DNA of 64,000 nucleotides from Hymenolepis diminuta (GCA_900708905.1 CAADRB010000022.1:264459-328458), one strand, 5' to 3'. Numbered from the stretch's first letter, positions 1 to 14,000 are shown. Made by a program: numbers and translations. The notes: generated from the letters alone by a model not told the origin.

Positions 1-553
1 AATAGTTCATATAGATTATTTATTTTCAATAATAGTGGGAAGAGTGCATAAAATGAAACATTGGTTTCATTAAGAGTATTTAAGTAATTAAGTATTTAAT
101 AATTTTATGTAATTATATTTTCTCCTTGACAATGTCAGATATAGTATCATTATATTAATGGAATTTCTTATTATACCTTTAGGTAAAACACTTCAAGCAG
201 ATAATTTGAAAGCTTTTACGTGTTTGAGTGAATTACTTTGCATGTTTATTTGTACCGTCTTTATTCTATTGACGAAGTCATCATCAAAGATAGTCTCCAC
301 TTTAATTTTTTCCTTCATCATATAATTTTAGACACTCGTACGATACCTACGTTTTCCAGCTTATATGATACACGATGCTTACTCTCAACAAGTCACAGTA
401 CCAGTTTACTATGTAATGGTTAAGGCGGTATATTTTAAACTAATGTAGGTAGGTGCTTGCGAAATATGCCACAGCTTCTCTTGATTTCGATTTGATAAAA
501 TTAAGTAGAAAAAGAATCGAAGTGCATTTTATTAACTTGTGATCGTTATTTAC

Positions 554-681
554 ATGGATGAAACTCGCCGTGTAACTGATTATTGGAGGTCATACCACCG
601 ATGGAATCTGAGACAGGCGTCATGGACGGTGCGCGTCTCCGTACGTCTTATCAACAATAAGGATAACGAAATATGGATATT
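554..681 (+). other. candidate 5' exon of the ARHGAP1-like gene (uncertain)
   Basis: An ATG at 554 opens a frame running to a textbook donor GTAAGT at 682. Within it is a second ATG at 673 giving only three codons (M-D-I) before the same donor. The M-D-I reading ends in phase 0, which fits the phase-0 acceptor at 4900/4901; the longer reading ends in phase 2 and does not fit. The local CpG enrichment is unlike the surroundings. No residue similarity to the ARHGAP1 N-terminus is visible, so this is a guess based on the splice signal and phase only. Confidence 0.15.
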
Positions 682-1925
682 GTAAGTGATCTAAATAGAA
701 TAAAAGTCCTCGAAAAAAGGAACTCAATTTAATATAATACGAATATCTGAACGTTAATAATAGGAGAGAGAAGGGAACACGAGTATGCGAAATGTTGCAC
801 TCAGCTCGTGTGTTGTTAACCGCTCCTTGTTAGAATTCAATGGTCCTCAGACGTTGGTTGGCCCTTCTTTTGTGTCGTGAGTATATACTCGAAAATGGTA
901 GAATGTTTGGTTGGTTGATTGGCTATTTTGGCGGTCCCCATACATGCCATTTATAATATCATCTTTAAGATTTATACTGTCCTTTCTAAATTGACGATAC
1001 ATGTACTCTTCGGCCTTGAGATATGTTTGTCAGTGTCCTACTAGAACGAGGTGGGCTCTATTTTTGCTATTTTTTCCATTATACACTTCTGGCATCATTT
1101 TTGACCAATCGGCCTTCTCAGATGTTGGTTATTTTGCAATTTCAAAAGCATTTTTGAGAGTATCTTTCCTTAGTAAGCTTTTTAGATGTATATTATGTGC
1201 CCTCAGATCTCATATTCTCTCAGTCCTACCTGTTAAACACCGATTTTGAATTCCCTCATTTTTTCCTTCTTAATTTTTTGCACATTTCTAACAAATAAAT
1301 ACTCAAAAACTCTAATTAATCTATCGTTCTTTGGAGCTGGTTTATAATTTCATTTATCTAGAATTTTATTTTGGAAATAATTGTTGTAGTTCCTTGTTCA
1401 AACCGTATTTATTGTTGTCATTTATGTTTTTACTATTTACAAAATTCGGTGTTTTTATTAGAGCTTCCGTTGATCCCTAGATTGGGTTTTATTATCCCCT
1501 GCAGATGATAGTGGTCATTTCATAAATGTTTATAATTTGAACTTAACGCTTTTTAATGCAACTCTGATTATATTCACGAATGACCTGGAATCTTCTAATT
1601 CACAATATATGATTATAATGTGGATTCTAATGGATGTTTTAGGTTATTGTTATGGTCATTTGTTCATGTTATTATCTTACTGCCTCAAAAATAGCCCAGG
1701 AATCAATAAAAATACACGGATTTTATATTGACGTCTTTATTGATATATGCCAAGTCACTAGCAGTTAGTTCATTCAAACAAATATGTAAAATGTGTAGGT
1801 AACATGAAAATTGTAACTTGTATTTTTTGTGGAAACATAATTTATTTCACATAAACTTCATCGTGTATTTAATTCTTATAACAGTAGAGGGTTGAACTTG
1901 GTCTTATATACGGAAGGTTGTCAAT

Positions 1926-1990
1926 ATTATCAGAGATCAACTTGCAAGTCTGCCATATCAAAAATCACGGATTTGAAATTCAGTGTCGAA
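1926..1990 (+). repeat. tRNA-like SINE fragment
   Basis: ATCAACTTGCAAGTCTG followed by ATCACGGATTTGAAATTC resembles the D-arm to T-arm part of a tRNA and the better copy at 33338. It is strongly decayed and lacks a clear acceptor stem, so it is not a working tRNA gene. Confidence 0.35.
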
Positions 1991-3469
1991 CGGAATGAGC
2001 ATTGGAAATTATAAGGTAAAAAAGACTGCCTTTAGATCGAGTCTCAAGCTTTATGAGTTCAGTGATTCTCCTATAGGTGGTAGTGTTTCAGAAAAAAGTG
2101 CTTCCTATATTCTCTTCAGAGTGGCGTTTTCGCAGTTATCGATCTTGAATGGTTTTCTGATTATTAACATTGCACTAAGCCTTCCCTTATGTTTTATTTA
2201 TATTATAAATAATCAGTATTCCCAACAATAATTCCCTTTGTACGAATGCTCACGGGTTGACCAAAAGTAGTCCCATTGCTATTTCAATCTCCACTGCACT
2301 GTGATTTCAAAGTAACTATTGAAGGAAATTTTATATAATCGGTTATTTCAATATCTTTTGGAGTTAAGCGATTTGCATAACCTCGTGATTAAGCAGTTTA
2401 GTTTTTTAGAAACTGATTTTATAAATGAAATGTTACGATATTTTGTAATCTGTCATGAGATCTGGTTTATTGTTTTCTTAAAAGAAAACTTAATTCTGAA
2501 GTTTTTTCCTTCGTTGTGTAATTTTCCTTAGATTGTGTTATTTTACATTTAATTCATTGGAACAAAATGCCTTTTCGACGATATAGTTGATAGTGAGTAC
2601 ACAGTTTTCTAAAAAAGTGGGCGAAAATTAGAGTATATGTGGGTTTTGGAAAGTGACGATGTGTTTTTATTAGCCTTTATTCTCTTAATTCATTTAATTT
2701 TGCAAACTAAGCATAACGAAATTGATTTGATTCCACTAACTCCAAACACTAATTTATACTGACTAACGGTTCTATAGCTACGGAGATGAAATAGGAGCGG
2801 TCATTCAATCTTACGAACGTTTTACTTTTGCTTTCTTCGACCACCAAATTCGAACTATTTTTTAATTACTCAACTATGAGATGCATACGAATTTAAATCT
2901 TCGTTCGTCCAAAGCCAGCATCCTGTTCAATACTGCACTCACCAATCTCCAGCCGAATTCACCATTCCTAAATATACCAATTCAAGGGAAATCAAATTTT
3001 AAAAACGAAATCAGCAATATTAACTCTTCTTTGTTTAAAAAAATATCTAATTAGTATCTTTATTTGATCATTGAGAACGACAATAAAAATTGCTTTACGC
3101 TCTAGAGTGGACTGGAGTATCAGCAAAGTTTAATCCAGGCCATCTGCCTTGGGGTTGTTTTTTAGTTGAAAATGATGTCGTTAATCTTGTACGTAAGCAT
3201 CTTCAATTGGTTACAATTTGGTAAACATTTCGAGTGAAATATCTCAGTGTCTTGCATTGCACATGATGTTATTATTAATTATATTGAAAAGAAAAAGTTT
3301 TGGATTTAAATATTCCCAGAAAATCTGAGGCAAACTATTTTCCTACGTTAATTTTATTTTAATTAGTTTACTTATAAACAGAGAGGTCATGTGCAGCATG
3401 CTATTTCTTATTATTATTATTACTGACAGTAATACACGAAAATTTTACAGGTTTTATTTGTTGAAAGCG

Positions 3470-3785
3470 ATCGAAATCGGTTAATAGCAAATCCAACAAA
3501 TGATAAAGGGGAGGGGATCAGAAAGATGCTGAGAGCAACATCAAGATATCAAAGAGTCTTACTTCATTTATTGCTAGAGCCCGGGCTGCACAATATTTAC
3601 TAAGTGGGTAGTTCACGTTCCGAAATTCAAATTTCATTATTCTTCCCCTGGATTTCAGCAAATGCTTGTCTACGATGTTCAGTGCTTTTTGACCGATTTT
3701 ATTTACTCAAGGGTCGGTCTTGCTACCTCATTTCACGTTTTCTTCCAGTGGTTGAGAGGGCAAATGATCTTATGTGATATTCCAC
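3470..3785 (+). repeat. interspersed repeat family A, copy 1
   Basis: Shares ordered blocks with copies elsewhere in the window: ATCGGTTAATAGCAAATCC, GATAAAGGGGAGG, GTCTTACTTCATTT, TTTACTAAGTGGGTAGTTCA, AAATTCAAATTTCAT, and CTACGATGTTCAGTGCTTT. This is one of the two most complete copies and defines a length near 300 bp. No open frame is shared between copies, so it looks non-coding (SINE- or MITE-like). Confidence 0.75.
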
Positions 3786-4900
3786 AGGTTATGGTATTTA
3801 TGTAAAATGTAAATTACTTTTACTGTGGATTTTTAGTGTATAAAATTCAATATTTCTTTTATAACTGCCTACTTTTTCCACTCATTCTTTCATCCCGGGC
3901 TTTTGGGATATCATTATCATCACTTAACTTAGCTTCAATAGAATACAATTATTTATGCATTTTATTTTCATTTATTTGTATCCGATTGAGCAGAATGATT
4001 AAATGAAAATCTCAGGGATCTTCCCTATACGTAAATAATTTTTCATTATTATTAGCCATGGCAATGTTGAAATATCTTACAAATTTTATTCGTGGAATGG
4101 CATTTGAATGCACTTAATTGCCAAATAGTCGTGTGGTTTGGTGATGAATCAGATGCACATTTGATTGCCCCATCAATGACGCATTACAATCTTCAATCTA
4201 GTTTCATTTTTTTAATGAAAATTTCATTCTCATTTCGAATCTTGTGAAATTTGATGAATATGAACATTATCCATGGGCGAACTTATTCCTTGGTAAATAT
4301 GCCCATTTATTTTGCTACATTAATAACATACCAATTTATTTATAAAGCCAGTATACATTGTACTGTACATTCAATCAGACGCATAGGTACGAGTATACAG
4401 GTTGGGGAAAGGATGAGAAGATTTGGTTCTTGGATTTGGGATTTTTACTTATTAACTACTCAGCTGGAAAGAAAATGTGCTGTTGCTTTTTTAAAGATCC
4501 TTTGAAGAGACTCGCAGGAAATCTAATGTTAACATTGAGAATATTATTCTGATATGTGGAGTTTTATTTCTAAAAATCAATTTACGGAGATCTCGAAAAT
4601 ATCTTTTAAACCCCTTTGAAAATGTAAAAACGGTGTACACTGATTTTAATTAGTGCAGACGGTCACTATGTCCAGGAGACGTGCGCTGAGGTCGTGCCTT
4701 TTGATTTAGATGTGTCAGATTCACGTAGGACTATTAAATTCTTCACTCTAACGTCTATGTTTGAAAATTTCTCCACTCGAATCATGCGAAGCACAATTTA
4801 ATGTAATTACAAAGTCGACTTTGGTATTAAGGTGTTTTACAAGCTCAAAAATGTGATCATCTGAAACCTGTTGAAATTAATCATCTTTCATCATTCATAG

Positions 4901-5061
4901 GAACTGTGCATTCAGGAAGTAATTGACGCCGAATTCCATGACATCTCCCGTCTGGGCGTCCTCCAAGTTGGTGGAACAGATCATGATGGACGAAGAGTTA
5001 TCGCCTTCTTCGCTTGTCGACTTCCACATTCCGATCTGATTGACCATGATCGGCTTTTACA
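4901..5061 (+). CDS. ARHGAP1: ARHGAP1-like exon a (BCH domain start)
   Basis: Acceptor TTCATAG at 4900, phase 0 in; donor GTAAGT at 5062, phase 2 out. Encodes the strand-rich start of the BCH domain: VLQVGG, a D-H-D-G-R-R turn, then IAFFACRLP and LIDHDRLL, colinear with ARHGAP1. There is no in-frame Met, so this is not the first coding exon. Confidence 0.88.
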
Positions 5062-8000
5062 GTAAGTTGTACCTTATTGTTTGTAAAGATGCGTGCGTTT
5101 TAATCTGATCCAAAGTGAATGGAACAATTTATATGAGAAGACTAAGTAAAATACATTCGTGTGATATTAGGGCATTACATTTTCCTCTTGCCAATGTGAG
5201 AAAACTATTTTATTAACTGTTTTCCCTTGGAAAATAATATTTTTACTATGTCTGCTATATTTCCTGTATATTTATATTATTTGCCCGTCTATATCCTTTT
5301 AAGGTTCCTTTTGTGTCTAACTGACTTGTGTGCGCATTCCCTTCTATCTCTATCTGAGAATACTGGGATATCGGATTTATAAATCCTAAAACCTCTTAAG
5401 GCATTAATTGTGCTCATGTTTTAGCGTACTTTTACTGTTTAAGTATAAATTTGTTCTAATCTTGCTTAAGTCCACAAATAAATCAATCGGGATTTCTAAT
5501 TTATCTTTTAAAATTTCTCAGGCACTTTATATGGTTGGAAAATTAGGCGTGGTCCTTTGGGATTTTCTGTCCATTGTATATTTTGGCATGTTTGTTGAGA
5601 TTTTGATTAAATGATTTCTTAAACATTGTAAAATTTGCTTACTGCAGCAATAGGAAACCTGACATACAATTTCTGGCTCTGGCTTATTGATAGATAGCTA
5701 AGCAATTCGGATTAGATCCATTTCGATTGTAGTAAGTTGCATTATTTTTTTTGTCAGGACATCGGTGCATTCATGGAGTACAATCCAACCGGTGATCTCT
5801 GTATAAAAATCGGTTCTTTTTGAGTGGGCTCGATGTGCGTTTCTAAGACCGTTCTCACTCTATGTTTCCGAGTGCAGTTGTTTTCCCATGTGGCTCTAGT
5901 CCAATTTATTTTAGAACTTTCTGCAAAGTAAAGGTCGATTTGATGCTATAATAGGTTTAATATAAGCATTTTCTTTTCTTAGTTCTCTGACTGAAATTTG
6001 CATTCGTTGAAGTGTAATCCTCAAAGTAAATAAATCTTCACCTTTTCATTCTCAGCTCCTGTTCGTTCACGCGTCACCTGTTTTCCTTTTAGAATACTCC
6101 TTTAAACAAGTACTTGTCATCGAAGATAAATCAAGTATTGTTAATCGATGCCCTTAAGACCTGTCACTTCTATTTATTTGATAAGCGAATTAAACACCTA
6201 TCATTTCCTGTTCCCCCCAGAGAACTTATTTACTTTAACGACATCGGTTAAATCTACTTTCTTTCGAAATGAATCTGAATTACGCGAATGCATCTTATTT
6301 TTTGCCTACAAAGAAGTGGGGAAGTTGATCGAAATATCCTAAGGGACTTCGGAATCCCAAAAGAGCTTCCTTGAGTGTCAAATTGCAGTATTATTTGCAA
6401 ATAGAGAGCTTTCGATTTCGACCATGTTTTTATCCCAACGTTTCTCTTTTGTTTTTTCACGGATACGTCACGCTTTATTTCATTTGTTGTGCGACACACG
6501 TCGTCACCTTTCTCTAGCAGTTATACTATTTTTACCTTATCACAGTGTTGTTACAACATTATTTTCAAAAGCTGAAATTAAAAGATTAAATTCACTTTTC
6601 TCACAGCGTTATTTACGATTGCACCCATGTGTGTGAATTTACTCTTTTTAGTGACTTGATGGTTTCGAAATCTGCACCCTCGAGTTGATTTGTATAAAGC
6701 AGTCATTATTTATAAGGTTGAGTTAGTAAACGAACCCATAAATTCTTGCTTTTAGACTGGGAAGAACCTGGGGAGTTACTGGGAATTTTAGTACTTGGTC
6801 GTTTGTTGTAATTATCATTGGTCCCATGTTAACTGTAAATTATTCTAGGGTCTAAACTAGGTGACATGTTTGCTAAGGTAAAGCTCGTCCTTCGTCCAAT
6901 CTGGTCTTTGAAACATTTTATTCTGATTATGTGAGTTTTACCATTTTTAATTTATGCTTTTTTCAAAAATCCGTCAGTTTCAAAGCTGCAGGTCTCTAAA
7001 ACAGTGAAGATGGGGGTGGTGTCACCACCCAGTCCTTGAAAATTCTGTAATTTGAGATTTACGCTTTCTTCTGCTTCAAATAAATTAGAAGTGGTTTCTG
7101 AAATGTGACTGCGAAAGTACAAATGAATGTTAACTAATGCGAATATCAACCGCTCTGTAAACTAATTTCCATTTGAAATTCAGTTCTCAGCTATTTAGAA
7201 GATGTGATGGACAATAAAACACCAATCACAGCTCTAAGACTTGGGAAATTTTCACTTTTCAAAGAAGAAATCGTCATACTTTTCTCTCACTCCTCCTTCC
7301 TCCCGCCATTTTTAAACTCAATATTTAAGTTGTAATAATGCAGTTTCTTGTTTCATTTGTATTTACTATAGACATAATTTAGGAACTGTTTGTGCCACTG
7401 AATTGCATTGCGATTAGTCGGAGAAAGTTTAACGAATCATTAATATTTGTTGGACAAAGGATCAATTGATGAATGGTGGTCGACCTCACTATGCCATGGA
7501 GGCTTCAAGTATACTGCGCGGTATTTGACATGTCAATTTCATACAATCTATGCTACACTGTGCTCAGAAAAGCGTTGATTTGCCTTCCTATTATATTTGT
7601 ACTACAAATGATAAACATTTAATAATTGCACGCAATAAGAATATTTTTAATGATGATATACTATATTAGCATTTTTTCGTTCTAGATACGTGACCAAGAC
7701 TTTGGAACAATATGTCGCTTCTAATTACACGCTGGTCTACTTCCATTGGGGTCTCACGAGCCGAAATAAGCCAAACTTTTCATGGCTTGTTCGTGCATAT
7801 CAGACATTTGATAGGAGGTAGGGTTATTTGTAAATCATACTCAAATATTTATAGGTGAATGTCTTATGTTTACTTCCCTGTTTTAGTTTCAAAAAGAATT
7901 TGAAGTCGCTTATTGTTGTCTATCCAACGAAAACAGTTAAGATGCTCTGGAATCTCTTTAGTGCTTTCGTGAGGTGAGTTATTCTTGTTAAAATGGTCAG

Positions 8001-11000
8001 TTTAGAACAATGAGGGATTAAGTCCAGCTTTCGATGCTTGTCGTTTGTTCCGTTATCATAAACGAATTTGTTACTCTCTGTATTATAAGTCAAATGATAC
8101 CTTTTCTAAATAACTGCAGGGATATTAAGCCACTACCCAAGCAGTGAGTTTTGTTTTCATGTGCATCTTAATTCGTTTTTATTCTCCATAGGTGAGGCTA
8201 TTTAATTTATGTCATTTGTCATGCTACTGCATTTTATAAGTAGTATGGTATTGTGCTAGTATATTGCTATCATCATCTTAATCATCGATTTTATATTGCT
8301 GTCTTTGTTTGCAATCCTGCAGCTGAATATTAGATTCGTGTTTATAATATGTTCTAATATATTACTGGTAATAGTTTTATAAATATAATTAGATTTTCCT
8401 CATCGGATACTCCGATATCAAATTTTCCTCGGTATCGAGCTATTAATAGGTTATTTAATTTGTCAAAATGCTTAGAATTTAACGAGCACTGCTTTTTCTA
8501 ATACCCTAAGTTTAATACCACTTACCAGCGCCAGTTTGTGTGACTGTTCTGCATATCGAAATAATTACCTTTTGTTAAATTGTCTGTTGTAGTTATATTT
8601 TCTTTCACTTTAACCGAAACTCAAGTTGCATTCATTAATTTTTTTCTCAGTCTAATAAAAACGCCTTTCCGTCTCATGATATAATGTAATTCCGATAACA
8701 TTTCACTTAGTATCTCTGTGATTCCCCTCTGATATAGGACTCAAGATATTATTATTCTTGTATATGCCAGAACAAAAACATTACAAGCTTAATCATCGGA
8801 AAACATCCGTATAAGAAAACCAACAATCCATTCTAATGAGGTGTCAATGAGGGTCAAGAAAAACAGATTACGAGGTCAAAGCACCACGAGTCTTACCTTA
8901 TTTGACTTCTGGAAACATTCAGTTTCCAATAGTTGCAAGGAAGAGGTTCACTTCTTGATCTTCTGCTCTCAGTCTTCATCTTTTAACTCCCAGACTCATT
9001 AATTATACCATGTCCGAGTCATTCAGAACTTGTTGACCGGTTGATTTTATTTCGTACTTGACCGTGCCACCTCGAATTATTCGTATCTTGTTACAGTCAG
9101 GGGCGGGTAGATGAGAATAAAAGTGTTTTTTAAGCACAGCAAAGTTTGCTTCAGTACACCCAGGATCAGCTCTTATAAAATGTGAACGTTATAAGTGCTT
9201 TGACAACTATTGCTTCATTCCAGGCCGAAGAGAGTGGCATTCGCTAGTGGTAGTTAACTGTAATTTTCTGTTCTAGCATCTTTCATAGACTGGTTAGATA
9301 ACAGATAATTGACATTATGAAGTGTGGGTAGGAAATGGGTGCTAAATTGTAGTGCAACATAAACATACCAATAAACGAACTGGATAAAACGTATGACAGT
9401 CCTATCAGGAGCAAACCGACCATCTCCTTTGGGCGGTGTGAAAAGTTAGCAAACAAAGCGGAATGAGTCGTTCGGGTAAAATTGTCAGAAATCGAGGGGT
9501 GTTTAATAGCAAAATTTTGGCTTGTAGTGATATTGCCCTCGGTGAAAGCAATAAGAAAATTAATCTGTGGACAGGTGATCCGGTTCAGCGTTATGTGAAT
9601 CTACCCGCAAATTGAACTAATAAATAATACGTAGAGCTATCTGGAGGTATGTACATCAAAATGCAGACACCCTCGTATCTTAGCATCTCGATTTATTTGG
9701 CTTAGCAATGACTTTGTGTGAGTTTTCTTTCTTTTTTTGTAGCGAATCCACTTCTTCCATCCATTCATGAGGAATCGGTTGAATACCATGTAAATACTAC
9801 CATGGTATATTTCTCTTCATCCAAGGAGATCGCCCAAATCATTTCTACTTTAGCATTAGTTAGAGTCCATTATATAATAGACGGAGTGTTATTAATAGAC
9901 CTCTAATTGAGGTGTTGTACAGATAGAAATTTGATGCTGAATTAAGATTAAATATAGGGTCAACACTCGACTGCATACATGCATATAAATGAATAAGTAA
10001 ACTCCTTTTGGCGAGTGATAGCTTAGTAAGCAAAGTTAAATTGCCTGTTCGGAGATTGGGGAGGGGAAGGAAGGTCAAGAGTAAACATATGGCTTTTATT
10101 TGCATTGCCCTCAGGAAAAGCAATAACCTGAGAGCAGGTGATCTGGTTCAACGTTGTGCGAATCTGTCCTCAAAGTGGGGTAGTAAATGATAGGAAAGTT
10201 TGGTGTTATGTGTATGTCTTCTTACGAAGACCGAATGCTTCAGAGAAAATTCGAATCCTTATAATTCAGAATCAACTACTTTTGATCAACATTTTTCCCT
10301 CCAGTCATAATATTTCATTAACATCAACTTCCTTTTACATCAGTTGTCCGGTGCTCATTTCATATGGTATTACGTTCTCTTCGTGTTGACCTTTTATAAC
10401 TTATTAATCCAAGAAATTTTCTATTCAGAAGCATCTATCCTTTAAGCATCTGGTGTTTTCTCCATTTGTACGTAACCTAAAATAAGAGATTTTTTTATTC
10501 GGCATTCTATTCCTGTTTCTTTATTAGGTAAATTAAAGTTACTCTTACTCTGAGTTCCTTTTATTTTCAAACATTTTCATGACAGGGCTATAATTCCTCC
10601 ATCCTTGGATTTGATTTATGCCAATATAGAATGACGCATTAACAGATTAGATCAGGCCCTAAACCCTAAGTTAATCAGGGAGATCGAATTAGATATCACG
10701 TTTGTTAGAGATAAGCACTTATTACATTTATATGCCAGCGTTTGTTCTACTAAATTACTCTATTTAAAATTAATGATACTGAAAGCGACATAGAACTGGA
10801 GTAAATCGTATATTTGTAAATTGAAATGGAATGTAAACTCCAAAGGTAGTATCTGCTTTATAACAGTAAATAAAAAAGGCTGCCAAGGAAGTCAGATAAG
10901 ATTATAGAAGTAATATTTAGATGGATAAAAAGAGATGGGTTTGAAAATTGATAACATGGCATAATGGAATTATCGATGCATGAAATGGTAACTTTTGTAT

Positions 11001-14000
11001 TATTAATGAATTACAGACGTATCCTTTTTGGATTGCAAAATATTATTAAACTCGATAGATATGGCAGTTCCTAATCAAGTATACTTACTAGAAAAGGACA
11101 CGCATATTTTTTCAATGCCTGTCGTTTAGATTTTGTTATAAGCTGAGGTACGTGTCATTACTTTCTTAAGCTGTATTTACCCAGACACTAGAGAAAGTAA
11201 GAGAAGACAGAAATATTTTTGCTCCAAGACCAAACATTCACAAAATATAGTAACTAATTTTCTACTACATTTGGTTATGATTGTTCGAAGAGAATTAAAC
11301 CAATCAATGGTAGTGATGGACGTTCACGTCCGATGTTGCAGAGTCTGATTGATTAGACAAAGTACCAGTCGATGAATGGCGACCGACTTCTCTGTACTGT
11401 AACTTGTGTTGATGACGCGGAAGTTTTACGCCGATGGCGTGATAATAACAGATCAGTGACTCGCAACTGATTTTGCACTTCTTGCAAATGGCAAAGCATT
11501 GTTTCGCCTCCCCATCAGATTTCTTTGCTTGGAGCAATTCTTTTTTTGACTTCGGGTGCTTGTCGAGGTGGCGAAATCAATATTTGTGCAATCGTGTTTT
11601 ATTTAAAATCTAACTGTGTAGGATACTAGATACTCATGGATTCAAAGAAGGAATGAATTTTTATAATTACATATTTTATGCACATGTTATTCATTTCTTG
11701 TAAAATTTGTCGAAAAATTTTCACAGCAAAATAAATTGTATCATTGTGCAGGACCAAAAGAAAACATCCTTAGAAGTTAAGTTTGGGAATGAGTTTGTAT
11801 TTTATACTAGCAGTTGATTTATGCTGATGAATTAACTATTCTCTGTTTGATGGCGGTCAAAAATACGAATAAAGAAGAATTCTTTTATGCAATTGCATTT
11901 ATTATTACTATTATTTGACCATTCACCTATGGATGGATTAGGCATAAATTCAGTACTCAAGTTTTGTTTTTTATTTTTTAGTGCAAAGATGAAGAGAAAG
12001 CTGCACTACGTAAAGAATCTGCGTGAATTGGAGAACTACTTATCCGTCTCTCAGTTGAATTTACCTCTCCGGATTCGAGAGTACGTCCCATTCACATTGT
12101 TTATTTTGTTTCAACCTCATTTCCTGGCTTCATATTTCACTTGAAATTTGAGTCTATTTGCATTTCGATTTCTCTATTACGTGTAAATTATTAAATGGCT
12201 GCTTATTCTCATTTTTAGTTATGATAGCAAAATTGGAATTCTTGGGATTCCACTTTCGATTGACCCAATGGCTGCCTCTGTCCTCGGAGATCATGATTTG
12301 GATTTTCCTCCTTATCATGATAAGCAACAATTTGGAGTTACTCTCGAGTTGTGAGTTCTTCAATAAGACTTATTTCCCTAATTTGTACTTATGATAACAT
12401 TAACAAAATATGTTTATTGCGCTTTACTTTTTCCAGTTTTAAAGATTGATAGGGCTAGCTTTACATTTTATTCAAATTAAAGTTACTGCGTTCTCCATTC
12501 CTCATGATGAGCGTTGTATAGATTTTTCATCTCATTGTATTTCTTTGAAATATCTTCGGGATAAGATGTGCTTCTTTCCTTCTGTGTCATATCTAATGAC
12601 CACTTTTGTTCTAACGGGTCGTCTGGACTCGCATATGGAAGAAGAAATGCCAGATTACTTATGGGTGTGACCTGAAGTAGAAAGTTCAGTAATCTTTCAG
12701 TCATAAAAGGAGGTTTTCATGCATATTGGAAATGTGGACACAAGGTTGGTAACGCGCGGACCGACCACTCAGAGGTATCTATAATCAGGTTGATGATGGT
12801 ACCCAGTCAACTTATAAGAAGAACTGCATACCTGCAAACTAACCTTTGAGCTCAATTAAATCAAAAATAGCCGATGTTATCTTTTTTGTGTTGACTAGAA
12901 TTGGTATTGTAATTACCCTAATGATTGGGCTGAGTTCCTTTCTGTTTCATCTCATTACAGCATTCGGGAGAATGACGGCGGTCGAACAATTCCAATAGTT
13001 GTAGAGGATACAATAACCTATCTTCGACGTCATGGTATATTCGCTCACTGGTGAAAAACATCAGTATGTAATCGGACTGGGCGTAATGTTGTCTTTTTGT
13101 GTGATTTTAGGACTGGATACCGTCGCAATTTTCATCAAACCTATCCATCTCATGGCTCTTCGGGATGCACAAAGTCTCTACAATCGCGGTGAGTAACTTT
13201 CGCTTCCTTAAATGCAAATTTTTCTTCAACTTATTTCTAATTGCTTCATGCTAATTCGATTTATTACTACTTATGAATTTCAAATCCTTTCTTATTTCAG
13301 TTTTTGTCCCATTTTTTTCAGGAGAATACGTCGATCTCTATGAGATGAACAATCCCCATCTGGCTGCTCATTTGTTAAAATCCTTCCTGGCTGAGCTGCG
13401 TGAACCTCTTCTGACCTTTGACCTCTATGAGAGCATTCTCCGGGCCTGTAGTAAGTCATTTAAGCTTTTCGTTATCTCTTAGCTTTATCGATCCATCTAA
13501 TCTCATTTTATATAAACAGAACCAGGTCAATATTGCCATTCTCACTACTGCCACTACGCGGATTTCTGAATGATATTTGCATGGCTTCTTCTTAATATTG
13601 TCGTTGTTGCATGATTATTGATGGATCTAGTGTGCACTGATTTTTAAAAAATATGCTGGATGTTTCCATTGATTTTGACTTATTTTTTTGATGTACTAGG
13701 CCAATCATCAAGGAGCAGAGTGGTTTCCATTCGGCGACTGCTGACAGTCCACCTGCCAAAAGAGAACTACGATATTCTGCATTATATCTTCAAGTTTCTC
13801 ACTGAGGTATGTTTTAATTAGCTTACACATCGTATTTAAAATAGGCTTAAAGTAAATTGACTCTTAACAAACTATAATCGATCCCAATTTATTCAAGTGT
13901 CGCATTGATTGATTGTATTTTCATATTTGTTAGATTTCTATTCTTTTGCTAAATATTGAATGTTTTGACTATGTATTGCTGAACGCGATAGAAAGAGGGT

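Larger units (their letters stand above)
1..4900. other. 5' flank or first intron of the ARHGAP1-like gene
   Basis: No exon can be assigned here with confidence, although the ARHGAP1-like gene beginning at 4901 must have at least one coding exon upstream: its first visible exon starts in phase 0 and has no Met, and about 50 N-terminal residues of the family are missing. The stretch is AT-rich and stop-dense, apart from a CpG-richer patch at about 550-690 and an inverted-CCAAT-rich patch at about 895-935. It also contains a tRNA-like fragment (about 1926-1990) and one copy of the 300-bp interspersed repeat (about 3470-3785). Open frames such as 1001-1249 look like chance. Confidence 0.6.

Noticed and set aside
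12483..12704. Minus-strand frame with a charged, exon-like composition in an ARHGAP1-like intron.
   Set aside because: No recognised family, short, antisense to a well-supported gene.
13112..13188. In the +1 frame the finger exon reads T-G-Y-R-R-N, which looks like the family's G-x-F-R-R.
   Set aside because: That frame runs into a stop in the next exon and loses the conserved helix and the EPLLTFDLY block; the gap-free alignment is in the other frame.
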